From Megaustenia siamemsis (taxonomy: Eukaryota; Mollusca; Gastropoda; Stylommatophora; Ariophantidae): 64,000 nucleotides of DNA. Of the stretch, positions 1 through 12,751 are shown one piece after another. Both the position numbers and the translations under genes were made by a program. The notes under the pieces were generated by a model. It was not told where the DNA came from. It did not search any database and saw nothing but the letters and a program-made list of their open reading frames with translations. The stretch's first letter is position 1, and the number at the start of each line of letters is the position of its first letter. The DNA is taken from positions 96,581,702-96,645,701 of the forward strand of contig JAVIAB010000124.1 in the NCBI GenBank assembly GCA_032433765.1, given 5' to 3'.

Positions 1-2640
1 GGAAACAATGAAAAGGGTTTCTACTTAAAATTGTAAATTATTAATTCAACTGAAGTGTATATAATGAAAAATCAAAAGCAAGAATACCGTTTTTTTTTTT
101 AAATAGAAAAAAAAAACTTATTTTACGTATAATAATTCTATTAAGTATTATAATACTTAAGATATAGATATAGATTCCATTTACATTTAGTAAACGAACA
201 CATATTTAACATTAAAACTTGATACAGTCTTGAGCTTCATTTCAATTATCTCAGAGTATTTTTTTTTTGGTTTTATTTGAGTGGCAATTGATATTTTTAA
301 AATTATTGTTTCTTTAATAACAAAAGTTTTTTTCCAAAACGTTTTAAATCTCAGAAAGTGTAAAAGACTGGAGGGAGATGATGAGAAGATACAAATTAAA
401 AGGTTTCTGACTTATTAGCGGGTCATCATCACTGCACTTCGAACATATCTATAGCTGCTCATATCCGCTCCACAGCAAGTCTCGCAGTGTCCAGTGACTG
501 AAATTAAAAGTGCATTTAGTAAATGAAATATACAATTAATTAGAACTCTTATGTTTTATGTTCAGTTCTTTTTCTCAACATAATTTTTTTTTAAATTATG
601 GACTCAAATGTCCATTTTTTCTGCAACATAAAACCATATTATTTATTTTTGTTTAAATGTGCGATCTTTGTCATCGAATGAGGAATCAGCTATGTCAGTC
701 ACAGAGGTTAAGGGTTAAAGTTGGGTCAGTAATGGGAATGGTGGAGTTCTATCTTTTAGCTCTTGAAATGTGGTTACATGTTTGGCATTCAAAATTGTCA
801 ACAATAATGAAGTTGTGTTTGATCTAGCTCGATAATCTGCTCTCTGTCTCCGATGGGTTGACCAACTTAAAACAGTAGTCCATATGGGTTATAAATAAAA
901 TGAGTGATAGTGTGCTTTACTGCTTTGCTCCTTCTTACGCATATGATGCTATAAATTATATGTTTTTAATTTCTCTTTGTTTTTGTCTACGTAATAATGA
1001 TATGATGCTTTCTACCCAGTTAAAGTATTTATCTTTATTTTGCTATATGGCAACAAGCAAGATGAAATATGGCTAAGAAAATAAACTTTTACAAAAGAAT
1101 GTTGATAGCACTATGGACAGGACTCAAATACACAACGAAGGTGCCTTTATAAACCTGACGTCAACGATGAACCTTTGAAACATTGGTAGAAAACAGCAAT
1201 TCTGCCATGTTTGGTCAGGCTATGAGCAATTTAGAAAGTGGACAATATTGTTTCAACGGCAAAATAGAATGAACGAAAGAGAAATACTATAACAGAAAGT
1301 AATTAATGTCTGAACAATCTTGGAAGAAAGGGATAGTAGAACGAAAAAAAAATGTCAAGAATAGAAAGACATAGAGAAGGGTGGTCGCCTTCGCTTCTAA
1401 AGGATGACAACTGTTCATTATGATGGTGACTCATATAATAACCATCACTTCGATGATATTACTAAAGATAGATCTAGCATACACGTTGAGTCACAGGCGA
1501 CTGTTATCAGGTACAATCGATCTTATCTAGACGTCTTTGTAACTGTATGTACTAAATTACAATCGCTGTTTTAGGGATTGTGGCGGGGGCGGGGGCGGGG
1601 TGGTGTGGAATGACTCATACAGTAAATTTACAACTTATTGTTTTCTTTAAATATCGATCGTTGTAATTAACATTCGTCAAACAAAAAACTATTCAAATTT
1701 CTATTTCAAAAGATTCCTTCACTTATACACTAGTAGATTTCAACTTTCTACTTCATTTTGTGAAACCCCTACACATGAGTATTATTTATTAGTTTTATCC
1801 TAATCTTTTTAGTTATAATTTTAAACACTTTTTTAATACTTGTTTTCTGTAACAGTAGAAGGCCTACATTTTTTAAGCCGGAACTTCTAGTCGTTTTGTA
1901 TTGCCTCATATTATTCTAAAACAATAATCATATACATGTTTTTTGCCAGGTTTTTTTTTTCTCTAGCGGGAGAATCGCTTACCTGTTGTCATATTATTGT
2001 CGTAAACATTTTACCCATAACATTGCCATATAACATTCCCATATGCCCGAGAAAGGTGATCTCCTCTATATTGAATGCAGTCACTCTTGCTATGTTTTTT
2101 CCTCATATTGGTACTTTTACTTCATATACGTGGACATGAATGTGCTAGGTTAAAGCTTAGAGAGTAGTGCGCGACCGGGTGGAGTCAGGAGATTCGATCA
2201 GAAGTGTTAGAATAAATGACGTTATTTTATACCGAATATATTTGTAAATATTCGAGTTCAATGTAGCCGGAGGTCGGAGCTTGGGAGTCATGACCCAGGC
2301 GGGTACATCTCCCCTAGAGTGTCAAGAGTCGAAACACATGCTTGTCGTATGTTACTTCTGATAACCAGATTGCCTCCTGATGCGAGGCTCTGTATAAAGA
2401 GTTCCCTATTACTTATTAAATGTATAATACACACAACTGGTTTTTTTCTAGTGTAACGGTTTGTTTTATAGTAACGATGCTCAGTTTAAAGGTCTTGTAG
2501 GAAATCCCAAATGTAAATAAATGTAGACATAGAAAATTGTGAAAAGACACGATTACCATCGCAGGCAGGCTATATACTTAAGGATCATAACGATGTTCAG
2601 ATTAACGCTTTCAAAAATAAAGAAATGGTTTCAAATTAAT
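1..2640. other. Gene-free A+T-rich stretch
   Basis: I see no coding exon, RNA gene or recognisable element here. The only open frame is short, lies in T-rich sequence and has no domain. The one compositional oddity is the G-rich run near 1582. Confidence 0.6.
1582..1603 (+). other. G-rich run, possible G-quadruplex
   Basis: Three runs of four or five G separated by single C, flanked by GG doublets, within otherwise A+T-rich DNA. The pattern is compatible with a G-quadruplex, but there is no adjacent gene to regulate. Confidence 0.35.
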
Positions 2641-2650
2641 AAGTGTCATC

Positions 2651-3546
2651 ATCATGTGCCATACCGGTTGGCGTAGGCGATCATGTCCCTCCACAATCTT
2701 CTATCTACAATGCATCGTATCAGTTCTGTTGTTGACTGTTTTCCATGCCATGACATCAAGCTATCCAGTATTTTCTCTCTTTGTCGTCCGCGATCTCTCT
2801 TTCCTTTTATTTTGCCAGTTGTAACCAAATAATTCAACTTTCCTCTTCTCATGATGCGCCCGAAAAAGTTTGATTGCTTCTTTTTGATGTTTTTAAGAGC
2901 TCCCTTTTTGTGTTGGCCTCTTTGAGAACTTCCTCATTGGTCTTTTTAGCTGTCCATGGAACTCTCAACATTCCTCTGAGAAATCCCATCTCTGTGGCCT
3001 GTAATCGTCTTTTCATTTGTTTGTCCACTGTCCATGATTCGTTTCCATAGGTCAGAATTGGTTCTATATAGCACCTCTTTCTCATTTCTACTGACATAGA
3101 TTTGTTGCATAAGAAATTGTGCATTTTCTGAAACGCTATTTTGGCCTGAGCTATTCTGTTTTTTTATTTCTGTGGTGCATCTCCCATCTGATTTTATTAT
3201 TGTGCCTAAGTATTTGAAACGTTGCACTTGTTTCAGATTTGTCTCGTTAATTTTTATGCTGCATGATGGTGATGATTGTTTCTTCGATATAACCATTACT
3301 CCTGTTTTCCTACTATTCAGACTGAGACCTTTCTTGCTGCTTTCTTTTACTATTATGTCTATCATTTCGTATAGTTCGTTCTCTGTCTGCTATTAAGACT
3401 GTGTCATCCGCATATCGCAAAATATTTATGTTGTGACCGTTGACTTCAATTCCTTTTTTGTCTACTATTGATCTCATAATATAATCGCTGTAAAGTGAAA
3501 ACAAATCCGGTGACAGAACACAGCCTTGTCTGACTCTTTGTTTTAT
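2651..3546 (-). mobile_element. BovB-like RTE LINE, 3' part, decayed
   Basis: Read on the minus strand, overlapping frames encode the end of a reverse transcriptase: VRQGCVLSPDLF, then the catalytic box RYADDTVLIA, then FKYLGTIIKSDGRCT, RMLRVPWTAKK-like and GRQREK motifs, and a C-terminus ending in RYGT. The order matches the C-terminal half of RTE/BovB LINE polymerases. The frame changes at least three times, so it is dead. The 5' end is truncated next to an AT microsatellite; the 3' end finishes in a CAT-rich tail. Many copies of this family occur in the window. Confidence 0.85.
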
Positions 3547-3571
3547 ATATATATATAGGATTGTCCTGTTT

Positions 3572-3602
<31 letters not shown>
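3545..3602. repeat. (TA)n microsatellite
   Basis: Two TA runs separated by a short unique stretch, at the 5' truncation point of the minus-strand LINE. Confidence 0.9.
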
Positions 3603-3603
<1 letters not shown>

Positions 3604-3674
3604 ACACCTTTGCTTCGACGCTGGAACAAGCAAGTATATCAAGTCTAGAAGACGATGCTATTCTTATAACAGGA

Positions 3675-3840
3675 ATGGATCAATAGGAACTAATATAACG
3701 AGTCGTAATGATTATCGGCTGGATATTTTCGACGGTGGTATGTCAAGTCATCGATGTATTTGGTGTTGTTACCAACATCATCAACATTATCGTATTTTGT
3801 AAACAGGGTTTCCAAGTCACAGTCAACATCAGTCTCTTGG
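3675..3840 (+). pseudogene. GPCR copy 1 exon 1 (TM1)
   Basis: Encodes GVVTNIINIIVFCKQGF-type TM1 sequence ending NISLLG, then donor GTAAGT at 3841. The start M-D-Q aligns codon for codon with M-E-Q of copy 2, but codons 4 and 8 are stops. Confidence 0.8.
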
Positions 3841-4119
3841 GTAAGTACAGTCAGTATTATTGTTGAAGGCAGTGGGCGGAAATGTTTGTTTGCTGAAGCG
3901 AAGTATCCGTCACACTGTTACACTGATTGTTAAGGTTTTCATAAATTGTTATTGGAAAATGTGGACATTAACTAAAATTATTATTCCTTCTTGTGACATT
4001 TCACTCGTTCAGAGGATATGGATGCTTGTGTCTCGAGCTTATGGAAGGCTGAAAATTATGCGCTTTTCTTTTTTTATACGTATCCGTGTTCGGCACGTAA
4101 ACTATGACAATTAAAAAAA

Positions 4120-4372
4120 AGTAAAGTACCCCCGTCACGCCAAGTGGCGTATAGGGAAATATGGTGTTAGTGACCCTACATTTTAGAGACCTTCAGCACA
4201 TAATTTTTGGGGTAATGTGGTCGGTATTACGCCCGAGCTGTTTTACTTTCCCAGAAAAAAATCCGGTACCCATTTAAGGCTGGGTGAACCCGGAAGCCGT
4301 CGGTTGGGATCGAACCCTACCCCTTGTCCTTTGTAGTCCAGTTCACTAACTACTGAGCTATCGCTGCTCTCA
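4120..4372 (-). mobile_element. tRNA-derived SINE (family 1), full length
   Basis: Read on the minus strand: a tRNA-like head with A box (TAGCTCAGTAGTTAGTG-like) and B box GGGTTCGATCCC, a body of about 170 bp, and the family 3' end with CGCCACTTGGCG followed by GGGGGTACTTTAC. It lies in intron 1 of GPCR copy 1. The same unit occurs at 13749, 22868, 23573 and 59550, with a partial copy at 29884. Confidence 0.85.
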
Positions 4373-4444
4373 AAAACTATGATAATAACCAAGATAATTT
4401 ACAACAAACATAAATATGAAAACCTTGATAGTGAAAAGGAAATT

Positions 4445-4470
4445 AGAGAGACAGATAGATAGAGAAAGAG

Positions 4471-4530
<60 letters not shown>
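4445..4530. repeat. GATA/(GA)n microsatellite
   Basis: Short GATA-like units grade into an uninterrupted GA run. Confidence 0.9.
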
Positions 4531-4531
<1 letters not shown>

Positions 4532-4539
4532 AAGAAAAA

Positions 4540-5215
4540 ACGAATGCTAAAAAGAACATTCTAACATCATGAATCCAGAAAAGTACTCACATCAAAAAGG
4601 AAATATTACGAGACTGAAACCTCGAATTATAACATGCTATATCTACTCTGAATTTAACATTGTTGCAAACAAAAGGGACAATAAATGAAAATTTAAGGCG
4701 TTCACCTGTTGATTTATATAAATATCAAAGAATTTGGTGGACAGTGAAGATAGTGACGTTTTGAAACAGCTGTCAACGAAGAAAGACAACTATTTAACAC
4801 GATTACAATAAGACAAATGACACAGTTTAGGAGACGTAAAGAGACACACTAACCTATTGTTAGTCATCTTTGTGGATAAAATGCAAGGTAAACAAGCCAG
4901 CAGCAGATAAGAGTTGAAGTTGACTGACAACATCAAGAGATGAATAGGAGAAGCTATGACAGAGTTACCATTAAGGTAAGGGATGAGGTGAAATGACGTT
5001 TCATGATAGTTAACACTCAATGCAGAGACGTCAAACATTATTGATAAATGGACCACTCGCATAGTGTCATTGTTTCCAGATGAAGCAAGAAAAACAAAAT
5101 TAAAAAAGGAAAAGAATCATTCAAAACGTTGACATTTTCTATGTGAGGACTGCTGTAAGAATAAGTTGATGATTTTCAAAAACAGTTCATTACTTCTTTA
5201 GTTTTAATGCGCTAT
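4540..5215. other. Intronic unique sequence, no feature seen
   Basis: Within intron 1 of GPCR copy 1. One minus-strand open frame (4790-5062) has no recognisable domain and looks like chance. Confidence 0.5.
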
Positions 5216-5220
5216 GGTAA

Positions 5221-6933
5221 GTCCAACACTATTGGTTTCAACTGTTGCAGGTCTTGAGCCAGGATTCCCAGTCCATCCCACGGTAATAATCCAACACTAT
5301 TGGTCTCAACTGTTGCAGGTCTTGAGCCAGGATTCCCAGTCCATCCCACGGTATTAATCCAACACTATTGGTCTCAACTGTTGCAGGTCTTGAGCCAGGA
5401 TTCCCAGTCCATCCCACGGTATTAATCCAACACTATTGGTCTCAACTGTTGCAGGTCTTGAGCCAGGATTCCCAGTCCATCCCACGGTATTAATCCAACA
5501 CTATTGGTCTCAACTGTTGCAGGTCTTGAGCCAGGATTCCCAGTCCACCCCACGGTATTAATCCAACACTATTGGTCCCAACTGTTGCAGGTCTTGAGCC
5601 AGGATTCCCAGTCCACCCCACGGTATTAATTCAACAATATTGGTCTCAACTGTTGCAGGTCTTGAGCCAGGATTCCCAGTCCACCCCACGGTATTAATTC
5701 AACACTCTTGGTCTCAACTGTTGCAGGTCTTGAGCCAGGATTCCCAGTCCACCCCACGGTATTAATTCAACACTATTGGTCTCAACTGTTGCAGGTCTTG
5801 AGCCAGGATTCCCAGTCCACCCCACGGTATTAATTCAACACTATTGGTCTCAACTGTTGCAGGTCTTGAGCCAGGATTCCCAGTCCACCCCACGGTATGA
5901 ATTCAACACTGTTGGTCTCAACTGTTGCAGGTCTTGAGCCAGGATTCCCAGTCCACCCCACGGTATTAATTCAACACTATTGGTCTCAACTGTTGCAGGT
6001 CTTGAGTCAGGATTCCCAGTCCATCCCACGGTATTAATTCAACACTATTGGTCTCAACTGTTGCAGGTCTTGAGCCAGGATTCCCAGTCCACCCCACGGT
6101 ATTAATTCAACACTATTGGTCTCAACTGTTGCAGGTCTTGAGCCAGGATTCCCAGTCCACCCACGGTATTAATTCAACACTATTGGTCTCAACTGTTGCA
6201 GGTCTTGAACCAGGATTCCCAGTCCATCCCACGGTATTAATTCAACACTATTGGTCTCAACTGTTGCAGGTCTTGAGCCAGGCTTCCCAGTCCATCCCAC
6301 GGTATTAATTCAACACTATTGGTCTCAACTGTTGCAGGTCTTGAGACAGGATTCCCAGTCCATCCCACGGTATTAATTCAACACTATTGGTCTCAACTGT
6401 TGCAGGTCTTGAGCCAGGATTCCCAGTCCATCCCACGGTATTAATTCAATCAACACTATTGGTCTCAACTGTTGCAGGTCTTGAGCCAGGATTCCCAGTC
6501 CATCCCACGGTATTAATCCAACACTATTGGTTTCAACTGTTGCAGGTCTTGAGCCAGGATTCCCAGTCCATCCCACGGTATTAATCCAACACTATTGGTT
6601 TCAACTGTTGCAGGTCTTGAGCCAGGATTCCCAGTCCATCCCACGGTATTAATCCAACACTATTGGTCTCAACTGTTGCAGGTCTTGAGCCAGGATTCCC
6701 AGTCCATCCCACGGTATTAATCCAACACTATTGGTCTCAACTGTTGCAGGTCTTGAGTCAGGATTCCCAGTCCATCCCACGGTATTAATCCAACACTATT
6801 GGTCTCAACTGTTGCAGGTCTTGAGCCAGGATTCCCAGTCCATCCCACGGTATTAATCCAACACTATTGGTCTCAACTGTTGCAGGTCTTGAGCCAGGAT
6901 TCCCAGTCCATCCCACGGTATTAATTCAACACC
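5221..6933. repeat. 68-bp minisatellite, about 25 copies
   Basis: Tandem units of 68 bp, each containing ACTATTGGTCTCAACTG, TTGCAGGTCTTGAGCC and CCCACGGTATTAAT. Copies differ by a few substitutions; one has a duplicated TCAA and one lost a C. Early and late units share a TCC variant and middle units a TTC variant, which points to local expansion. Short open frames here follow the repeat. It lies in intron 1 of GPCR copy 1. Confidence 0.95.
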
Positions 6934-6935
6934 CT

Positions 6936-7035
6936 CACTGTTTTTGTCTATTTGTTCTCTTGCCGCCTGGAGGCCAGTAAAAAGCTGTTCCTAGTATAGC
7001 TAGCTGTCTACGGCATTCTCAGACCATTCTCCTGC
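6936..7035 (-). mobile_element. Possible LINE 3' end remnant
   Basis: Minus-strand translation gives a short stretch with WPPGGKR, resembling the W-P-x-G-K-R motif near the C-terminus of RTE LINE proteins. Too short for a firm call. Confidence 0.3.
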
Positions 7036-7039
7036 GTCA

Positions 7040-7630
7040 TCATCTCTTTATGACCGTAAGTAATGATGCCATTAGTGTAGGCGTTCTTTTGATGATTGTT
7101 TGTCTGTCATTGTGTTTGAAGATAAGAATGTGGTCTTGGTCTCAGTGTTGATTTTTTCAAGTTTTTCATGATTTATACCAATTATTTGTCTTGATTTGGA
7201 CAGTTCAGATTACATTTTTGATTGAACATTTATATTAGGTAATTTTTTTTTCAAAATAAACTAATCAAATCAGGCACTATATCTTAGCTTCCTGGAGTAT
7301 CGTAAGTTTATCGCTGCATGCAAAACAATATCAAATCAAACAATTAGTAATGATTGTCATTCCGACGTTTGAAAATCGATGCGTTAAAGTTTAATTGTTT
7401 CTGGAGTTAATATTGTGTTAAGTAGTTAATAGCAGCTCTAAGTAAATAACTCAATTCTTGTTTCGGACTTTCAGCAATGTTTTGAAAGCCTAAACTATCC
7501 CGCTCAATAACCTGCACCGGTGAGCTCGGAGTTTGCACAACCAGCGAGACATAGTCACAGTCGAAGTGTACAAGTTCTGTTAATGTGTGCAGACAGTTCC
7601 CATGTTAACTCTAATAACGATGAGTAATGA
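7040..7630. other. Intronic sequence without a clear feature
   Basis: I see no exon or element I can name; it lies in intron 1 of GPCR copy 1. Confidence 0.4.
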
Positions 7631-7659
7631 ATAAATATTTTTTTCAACACAATTATTGT

Positions 7660-7736
7660 ATGTGTGTGTATGCGCGTGCGTGCGTGTGTTCGTGTGCGTG
7701 CGTGCGTGTGTGCATGTGTGTGTGTGTGTGTGTGTG
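7660..7736. repeat. (TG)n microsatellite with GCGTG variants
   Basis: An imperfect TG/CG run ends in a pure TG tract about 70 bp upstream of exon 2 of GPCR copy 1. Confidence 0.9.
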
Positions 7737-7805
7737 CTACGATACTAAATCACGCAATAGGTCATATGTGAGCAATATAGAAATTATGATATTTCCCTTT
7801 CACAG

Positions 7806-8019
7806 ATTTGGCTGTGTCAGATATAGGATGTGTTTCGACGCTAATTTCCATAATATATTTTACCACCCGGCGTTCAGGGCTCTGGATCTACCTTTTGATT
7901 CAATTGATGTGTCTTATCTAGCCATCGGAATACCCCACACTGTGTTCATTCGCATTACCTGCAGGATAACTGCACTGATTACTCTGGAGAGATGTTTGTG
8001 CATAACAGCACCGTTAAGG
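7806..8019 (+). pseudogene. GPCR copy 1 exon 2 (TM2-TM3), frameshifted
   Basis: A pyrimidine-rich CACAG acceptor is followed by LAVSDIGCVSTLIS, then a loss of one base near 7849, then NIFYHPAF in the shifted frame, GIPHTVFIRITC and LERCLCITAPLR, and donor GTAAAG at 8020. Length is 214 nt against 215 in intact copy 2, which locates the deletion. Confidence 0.85.
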
Positions 8020-8021
8020 GT

Positions 8022-8910
8022 AAAGCAAACGTAATTGGTGTATGTTTTTTTGTAAATTGTTGACTTCTTGGTATAAGGTCCAGTTATATCAAAGTGTGTT
8101 ATGTAAATCTGGTCTTTGTAGTTGAGAGAAAAATATAAACTTGGACCCGAACACTTCTTGACAAAAAGAATGAGCATGTGACCATCACCCTAAAGCTTTA
8201 GTCCCCATCTCGGCAGACATATTTGAAAGGGAGCTCTCTGAAGATCACATGATCTCGCAAGTAGAAAAGCCTCAGGTGAATGAACTCTACTGCAGGGTAG
8301 TCGATTTGGTGGAGCTGTGACATGAATGAAGCGGATATGTTTACTTTTGTATTTCAGGGAAACTGATTTCATGAATAAAATTGAGCAGGACAGAAAGAAT
8401 ATATTCGTAGAGATAAAGATGGAGATTTAAATATATAGCATGACAATACATCACCTTTACTGACTCCTTTTTTCAATTCTGCGAATGGTAGCGTCTCAAG
8501 ATGTAAAAATGGTAATATATTGACATTAAATTAAAATAAAGATGACAATATGGATTTTAGCAATTACAGGAACTCCTTTCTTTTAGCACTACAAGAAAAT
8601 CGTTTGTTAGAATTGTACTAAAGTTTGTACATAAGTTAGTAGAGGGAATTCTTCCTGAGACTATGCTGATTTAGAGATAAAAGATCAACTACCTGGTCCT
8701 ATATAATAAATAGTAAAATGACTGCTGAACATCAGCTACATTATGTCCAACATATAATAAATAAACAATGCTCTTCTATGTACCATATCGGGACACGCTG
8801 TATGGTAATGTTGCCAGCCATAATTTGACGAAAGCTTACACCGAGCTCACTGACGTCTAGGTGTGTACACAGAAGGAGATATAATAGTTTCACTTCATAA
8901 CTTGTATATA
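8022..8910. other. Intronic sequence without a clear feature
   Basis: Start of intron 2 of GPCR copy 1. Only short open frames with no domain. Confidence 0.5.
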
Positions 8911-8911
8911 A

Positions 8912-8914
<3 letters not shown>

Positions 8915-8972
<58 letters not shown>
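8915..8972. repeat. (AT)n microsatellite
   Basis: Uninterrupted AT run of nearly 60 bp. Confidence 0.95.
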
Positions 8973-8975
<3 letters not shown>

Positions 8976-9261
8976 GTGAAAGGGACCGGGTTCAGTGATA
9001 TCTTCTACAGTTAAGCATTATTGCATCCTGCAGTCTTTGGTTCTGTCTGGACTGTTCTTCTTCAGGTATGCTTGGTCCTTCCTAGTGAATTACGATTCAT
9101 TGACTGTTTTTTGCGAAATTGCTAGATTTTCGTCGCAATATATGGCCAATCTATTCAGAATTCCTTTTCTCCATCCTGCTTCCATTTTCATTTTGGGTAG
9201 TTCTTATCGGCAAGTTTTCATTTGTAAATTTTATTTGTCCATCTAATATTAAGATTAATAT

Positions 9262-9525
9262 TAAGGGAGCTCTTAAAAAACATCAGAAAGAAGCAATCAA
9301 CATTTTTCGGGCACAACATGAGAAGAGGAAAGTTGGAATACTTGGTTACAACTGGCAAAATAAAAGGAAAGAGAGATCGCGGACGACAGAGAGAAAATAC
9401 TGGATAGCTTGGTGTCATGGCATGGAAAACAGTGAACAACAGAACTCATACGATGCACTGTAGATAGAAGATTGTGGAGGGACATGATCGCCTACGCCAG
9501 CCGGCAGGGTACATGATGATGATGA
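9262..9525 (+). mobile_element. BovB-like RTE LINE, extreme 3' end
   Basis: Plus-strand counterpart of the 3' end at 2651-2900: it encodes remnants of the GKIKGKRDRGRQRE and TTELIR-like segments in broken frames and ends with GGCAGGGTACATGATGATGATG. Strongly 5'-truncated. Confidence 0.75.
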
Positions 9526-9590
9526 ATATTAAGAAGCTATCGCAGGCACATGTTTGTAAGATATTGAAGTCTATTGCTATAAGACTTTGG

Positions 9591-10128
9591 TTTACCTTCT
9601 CGTTTCAGCACCATAGAGTATTACCTTCTCGTTTCAGCAGCATAGAGTATTACCTTCTCGTTTCAGCAGCATAGAGTATTACCTTCTCGTTTCAGCAGCA
9701 TATAGTATTACCTTCTCGTTTCAGCAGCATAGAGTATTACCTTCTCGTTTCAGCAGCATAGAGTATTACCTTCTCGTTTCAGCAGCATAGAGTATTACCT
9801 TCTCGTTTCAGCATACCATAGAGTATTACCTTCTCGTTTCAGCACCATAGAGTATTACCTTCTCGTTTCAGCAGCATAGAGTATTACCTTCTCGTTTAAG
9901 CACCATAGAGTATTACCTTCTCGTTTCAGCAGCATGGAGTATTACCTTCTCGTTTAAGCACCATAGAGTATTACCTTCTCGTTTCAGCAGCATAGAGTAT
10001 TACCTTCTCGTTCCAGCATACCATAGAGTATTACCTTCTCGTTTCAGCATCATAGAGTATTACCTTCTCGTTTCAGCATAGCATAGAGTATTACCTTCTC
10101 GTTTCAGCATACCATAGAGTATTGCCTT
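9591..10128. repeat. 29-bp minisatellite, about 18 copies
   Basis: Units contain GCATAGAGTATTACC and TTCTCGTTTCAG. Variants insert three bases (ATACC) or swap AGCAGC for AGCACC. Each unit ends in a pyrimidine-rich stretch plus CAG, which resembles a 3' splice site. It lies in intron 2 of GPCR copy 1. Confidence 0.95.
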
Positions 10129-10440
10129 GACAATTGTGTCGAAGATCTTGATTTTGTTCCGCAAAAGCTGCGCCTGACTCCCACACAGTGTTGGTAGTTT
10201 TGAGGGAAAATCTAGATTTGCTAAATCTGCTTATAATGTCTCTGTTCTTTCGTCCTCTATGCTAACTTCGTTGACTAATTAAGTTAAATTTTTTTAGCCT
10301 TTTTATGTTTCTTCCTTGAAGTAGGATTAGTATCTGTTGTTTACTGCTGATTTTCATTAATTCTGTTTCACATTAATTGATCTTCATACCGGTTCTGTCA
10401 GTCTCTTGTGAGATTCTGTTTATATTACTGTGAGCACATT
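10129..10440 (-). mobile_element. Decayed LINE reverse transcriptase C-terminal fragment
   Basis: Minus-strand translation in broken frames gives SRFSKSRFSLKTTNTVWES and an LRHNC-like stretch, resembling the post-RT region (K-A-R-x-A-F...L-R-x-x-x-x-x-W) of RTE-type LINEs. No intact frame. Confidence 0.4.
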
Positions 10441-10473
10441 TTTATTTGGGGGAGAGAAGACTTTGTTGTATGT

Positions 10474-12050
10474 ACTTTACATGAATTTGTTACATGAATC
10501 TGTTACATCAATCTATCATATCTGAAATATTCGGCTACTTTTACTGTCAATTCGTTGTTTTGGTGGGTGAGAACATTTATTTTGCATGTATCTGTTACAT
10601 CAATCTGTTACAACAATCTGTTACAACAATCTGTTACAACAATCTGTTACATCAAAATATTACATCAATCAGTTACATCAATCTGTTACATCAAAATGTT
10701 ACATAATAACTTACATCAATCTGTTGCATCAAAATGTTACACCAATCTGTTACATCAAAATTTTACATCAATCTGTTACATCAAAATGTTACACCAATCT
10801 GATACATCAATCTACTACATCAAAATGTTACATCGATCTGTTCTGTTACATCAAAATGTTACACCAATCCGTTCCATCAAAATGGTACACCAATCTGTTA
10901 CATCAATCTGTTACATCAAAATGTTACACCAATCTGTTACATCAATATGTTATGTCAATCTGTTACAACAATCTGTTACATCATTCTGTTACACCAATCT
11001 GTTACATCAAAATGTTACATCAATCTGTTACATCAATCTGTTACATCAAAATGATACAACAGCATGTTACATCAATAGGTTACATCAAAATGTTACACCA
11101 ATATGTTACATCAATCTGTTACATCAATCTGTTACACCAATCTGTTACATGAAAATGTTACATCAATTAGTTACATCAAAATATTTCAAATATCTGTTAC
11201 ATCAATCTGTTACTTCAAAATGTTACACCTATCTGTTACATCAATTTGTTACATCAATCTATTGCACCAATCTGTTACACCAATCTGTTACATCAACCTG
11301 TTACATCAATATGTTGCAACGATCTTTTGCACCAAGCTGTTACATCAATCTGGTACATCAATCTGTTAGATCAATCTGTTACATCAATCTGTTACATCCA
11401 TCTATTAGATCCATCTGTTACATCAATCTGTAACATCCATCTATTGCACCAATCTGTTACACCAATCTGTTACATCCAATTGTTACATCAATCTGTTACA
11501 ACAATCTGCTACATGAAAATGTTACATCAATCTGTTACATCAAAATGTTTCACCAATCTGGTACATCAATCTGTTACATCAAAATGTTACACCAATTTGT
11601 TACATCAATTTGTTACATCAATCTATAGCACCAATCTGTTACAATATCTGTTACACCAATCTGTTACAAAAATCTGTTGCACCAATCTTTGCACCAAGCT
11701 TTTACATCAATCTGTTACATCCATCTGTTACACCAAACTGTTACATCAATCTGTTACATCAATTTGTTAGATCCATCTGTTGCACCAATCTGTTACACCA
11801 ATCTGTTACATATAATTGTTACATCAATATGTTACAACAATCTGTTACATCAATCTGTTACATCAATCTGTTACATCAATCTATTATATCAATATGTTTT
11901 ATTAATCAGCTACACCAATCTGTTACATCAATCTGTTTTATCAATTAGCTACATCAATCTGTTACATCCATCTGTTACACCAAACTGTTACATCATTCTG
12001 TTACATCAATATGTTATATCAATCTGTTACATCAATCTATCTTACGAGAC
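10474..12050. repeat. 13-bp minisatellite array
   Basis: Head-to-tail 13-bp units of the form TCTGTTACATCAA, with substitutions such as CACC or AAAATG. About 65 bp of non-repetitive sequence (10520-10585) splits off the first few units. The unit has no stop in any plus-strand frame, so the array yields long overlapping open frames of LLHQSVTSICYIN-like peptides that have no other support. Confidence 0.95.
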
Positions 12051-12333
12051 ATTTTCGTTTCACTGTTACATCATTCTATCTTATGGACATTTTCGTTTCA
12101 CTGTTACATCAATCTATCTTATGAGACATTTTCGTTTCACTGTTACATCAATCTATCTTATGAGACATTTTCGTTTCACTGTTACATCAATCTATTTATG
12201 AGACATTTTCGTTTCACTGTTACATCAATCTATCTTATGAGACATTTTCGTTTCACTTTTACATCAATCTATCTTATGGACAGTTTTGTTCCACTGTTAC
12301 ATCAATCTATCTTATGAGACATTTTCGTTTCAA
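12040..12333. repeat. 39-bp minisatellite, about 7 copies
   Basis: Units join TGTTACATCAATC to TATCTTATGAGAC and ATTTTCGTTTCAC. The first 13 bases are the unit of the preceding array and 39 is 3 x 13, so this is a higher-order derivative of it. Confidence 0.9.
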
Positions 12334-12751
12334 CACGTCCGATTTTATCATAGCAGTTTTGGGTACATGATGGCCTTTTTTAAAATGTCAACTGTTGATT
12401 AGACTTATAAAAGCTGCTTTCTATTCTAGATATGTTATCTTTCTTAAAGTGAACTCACGCTTAAATAATTTACATATGATAAACATAACATGGTATTAGG
12501 TAGTTCAACCAGTAGAGAGACGAGATAAGCTGCGAAGTAAATGAAATAATTCACAACGTGTCCATTACAATATAGTTTAAAAAGTACAAATGAACGTTTC
12601 TAAAGTACTCGTAAATATGGTGTTTCCCCAACATAAATAACTGCTTGAAGAGATGATCGAAATAAATTACAAATAAATAGAAATTGGTAATCACAAAGCG
12701 ATTCTTAGTTTGAAACCATAACTAACTACTGTATTTCTGTTACATTTTCAG
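12334..12751. other. 3' end of GPCR copy 1 intron 2
   Basis: Unique A+T-rich sequence ending in the acceptor TTACATTTTCAG. No other feature seen. Confidence 0.6.

Noticed and set aside
6048..6584. Short ORFs with VSTVAGLEPGFPVHPTVL repeats
   Set aside because: They lie inside the 68-bp minisatellite, and the frame changes with each unit (68 is not a multiple of three).
5221..6933. CRISPR array
   Set aside because: Direct head-to-tail repeats without unique spacers in a eukaryotic intron; an ordinary minisatellite.
10494..12201. Long overlapping plus-strand ORFs (up to 292 codons) of LLHQSVTSICYIN-type repeats
   Set aside because: They follow directly from a 13-bp tandem unit with no stop in any frame; three frames are open at once and no exon or start context supports coding.
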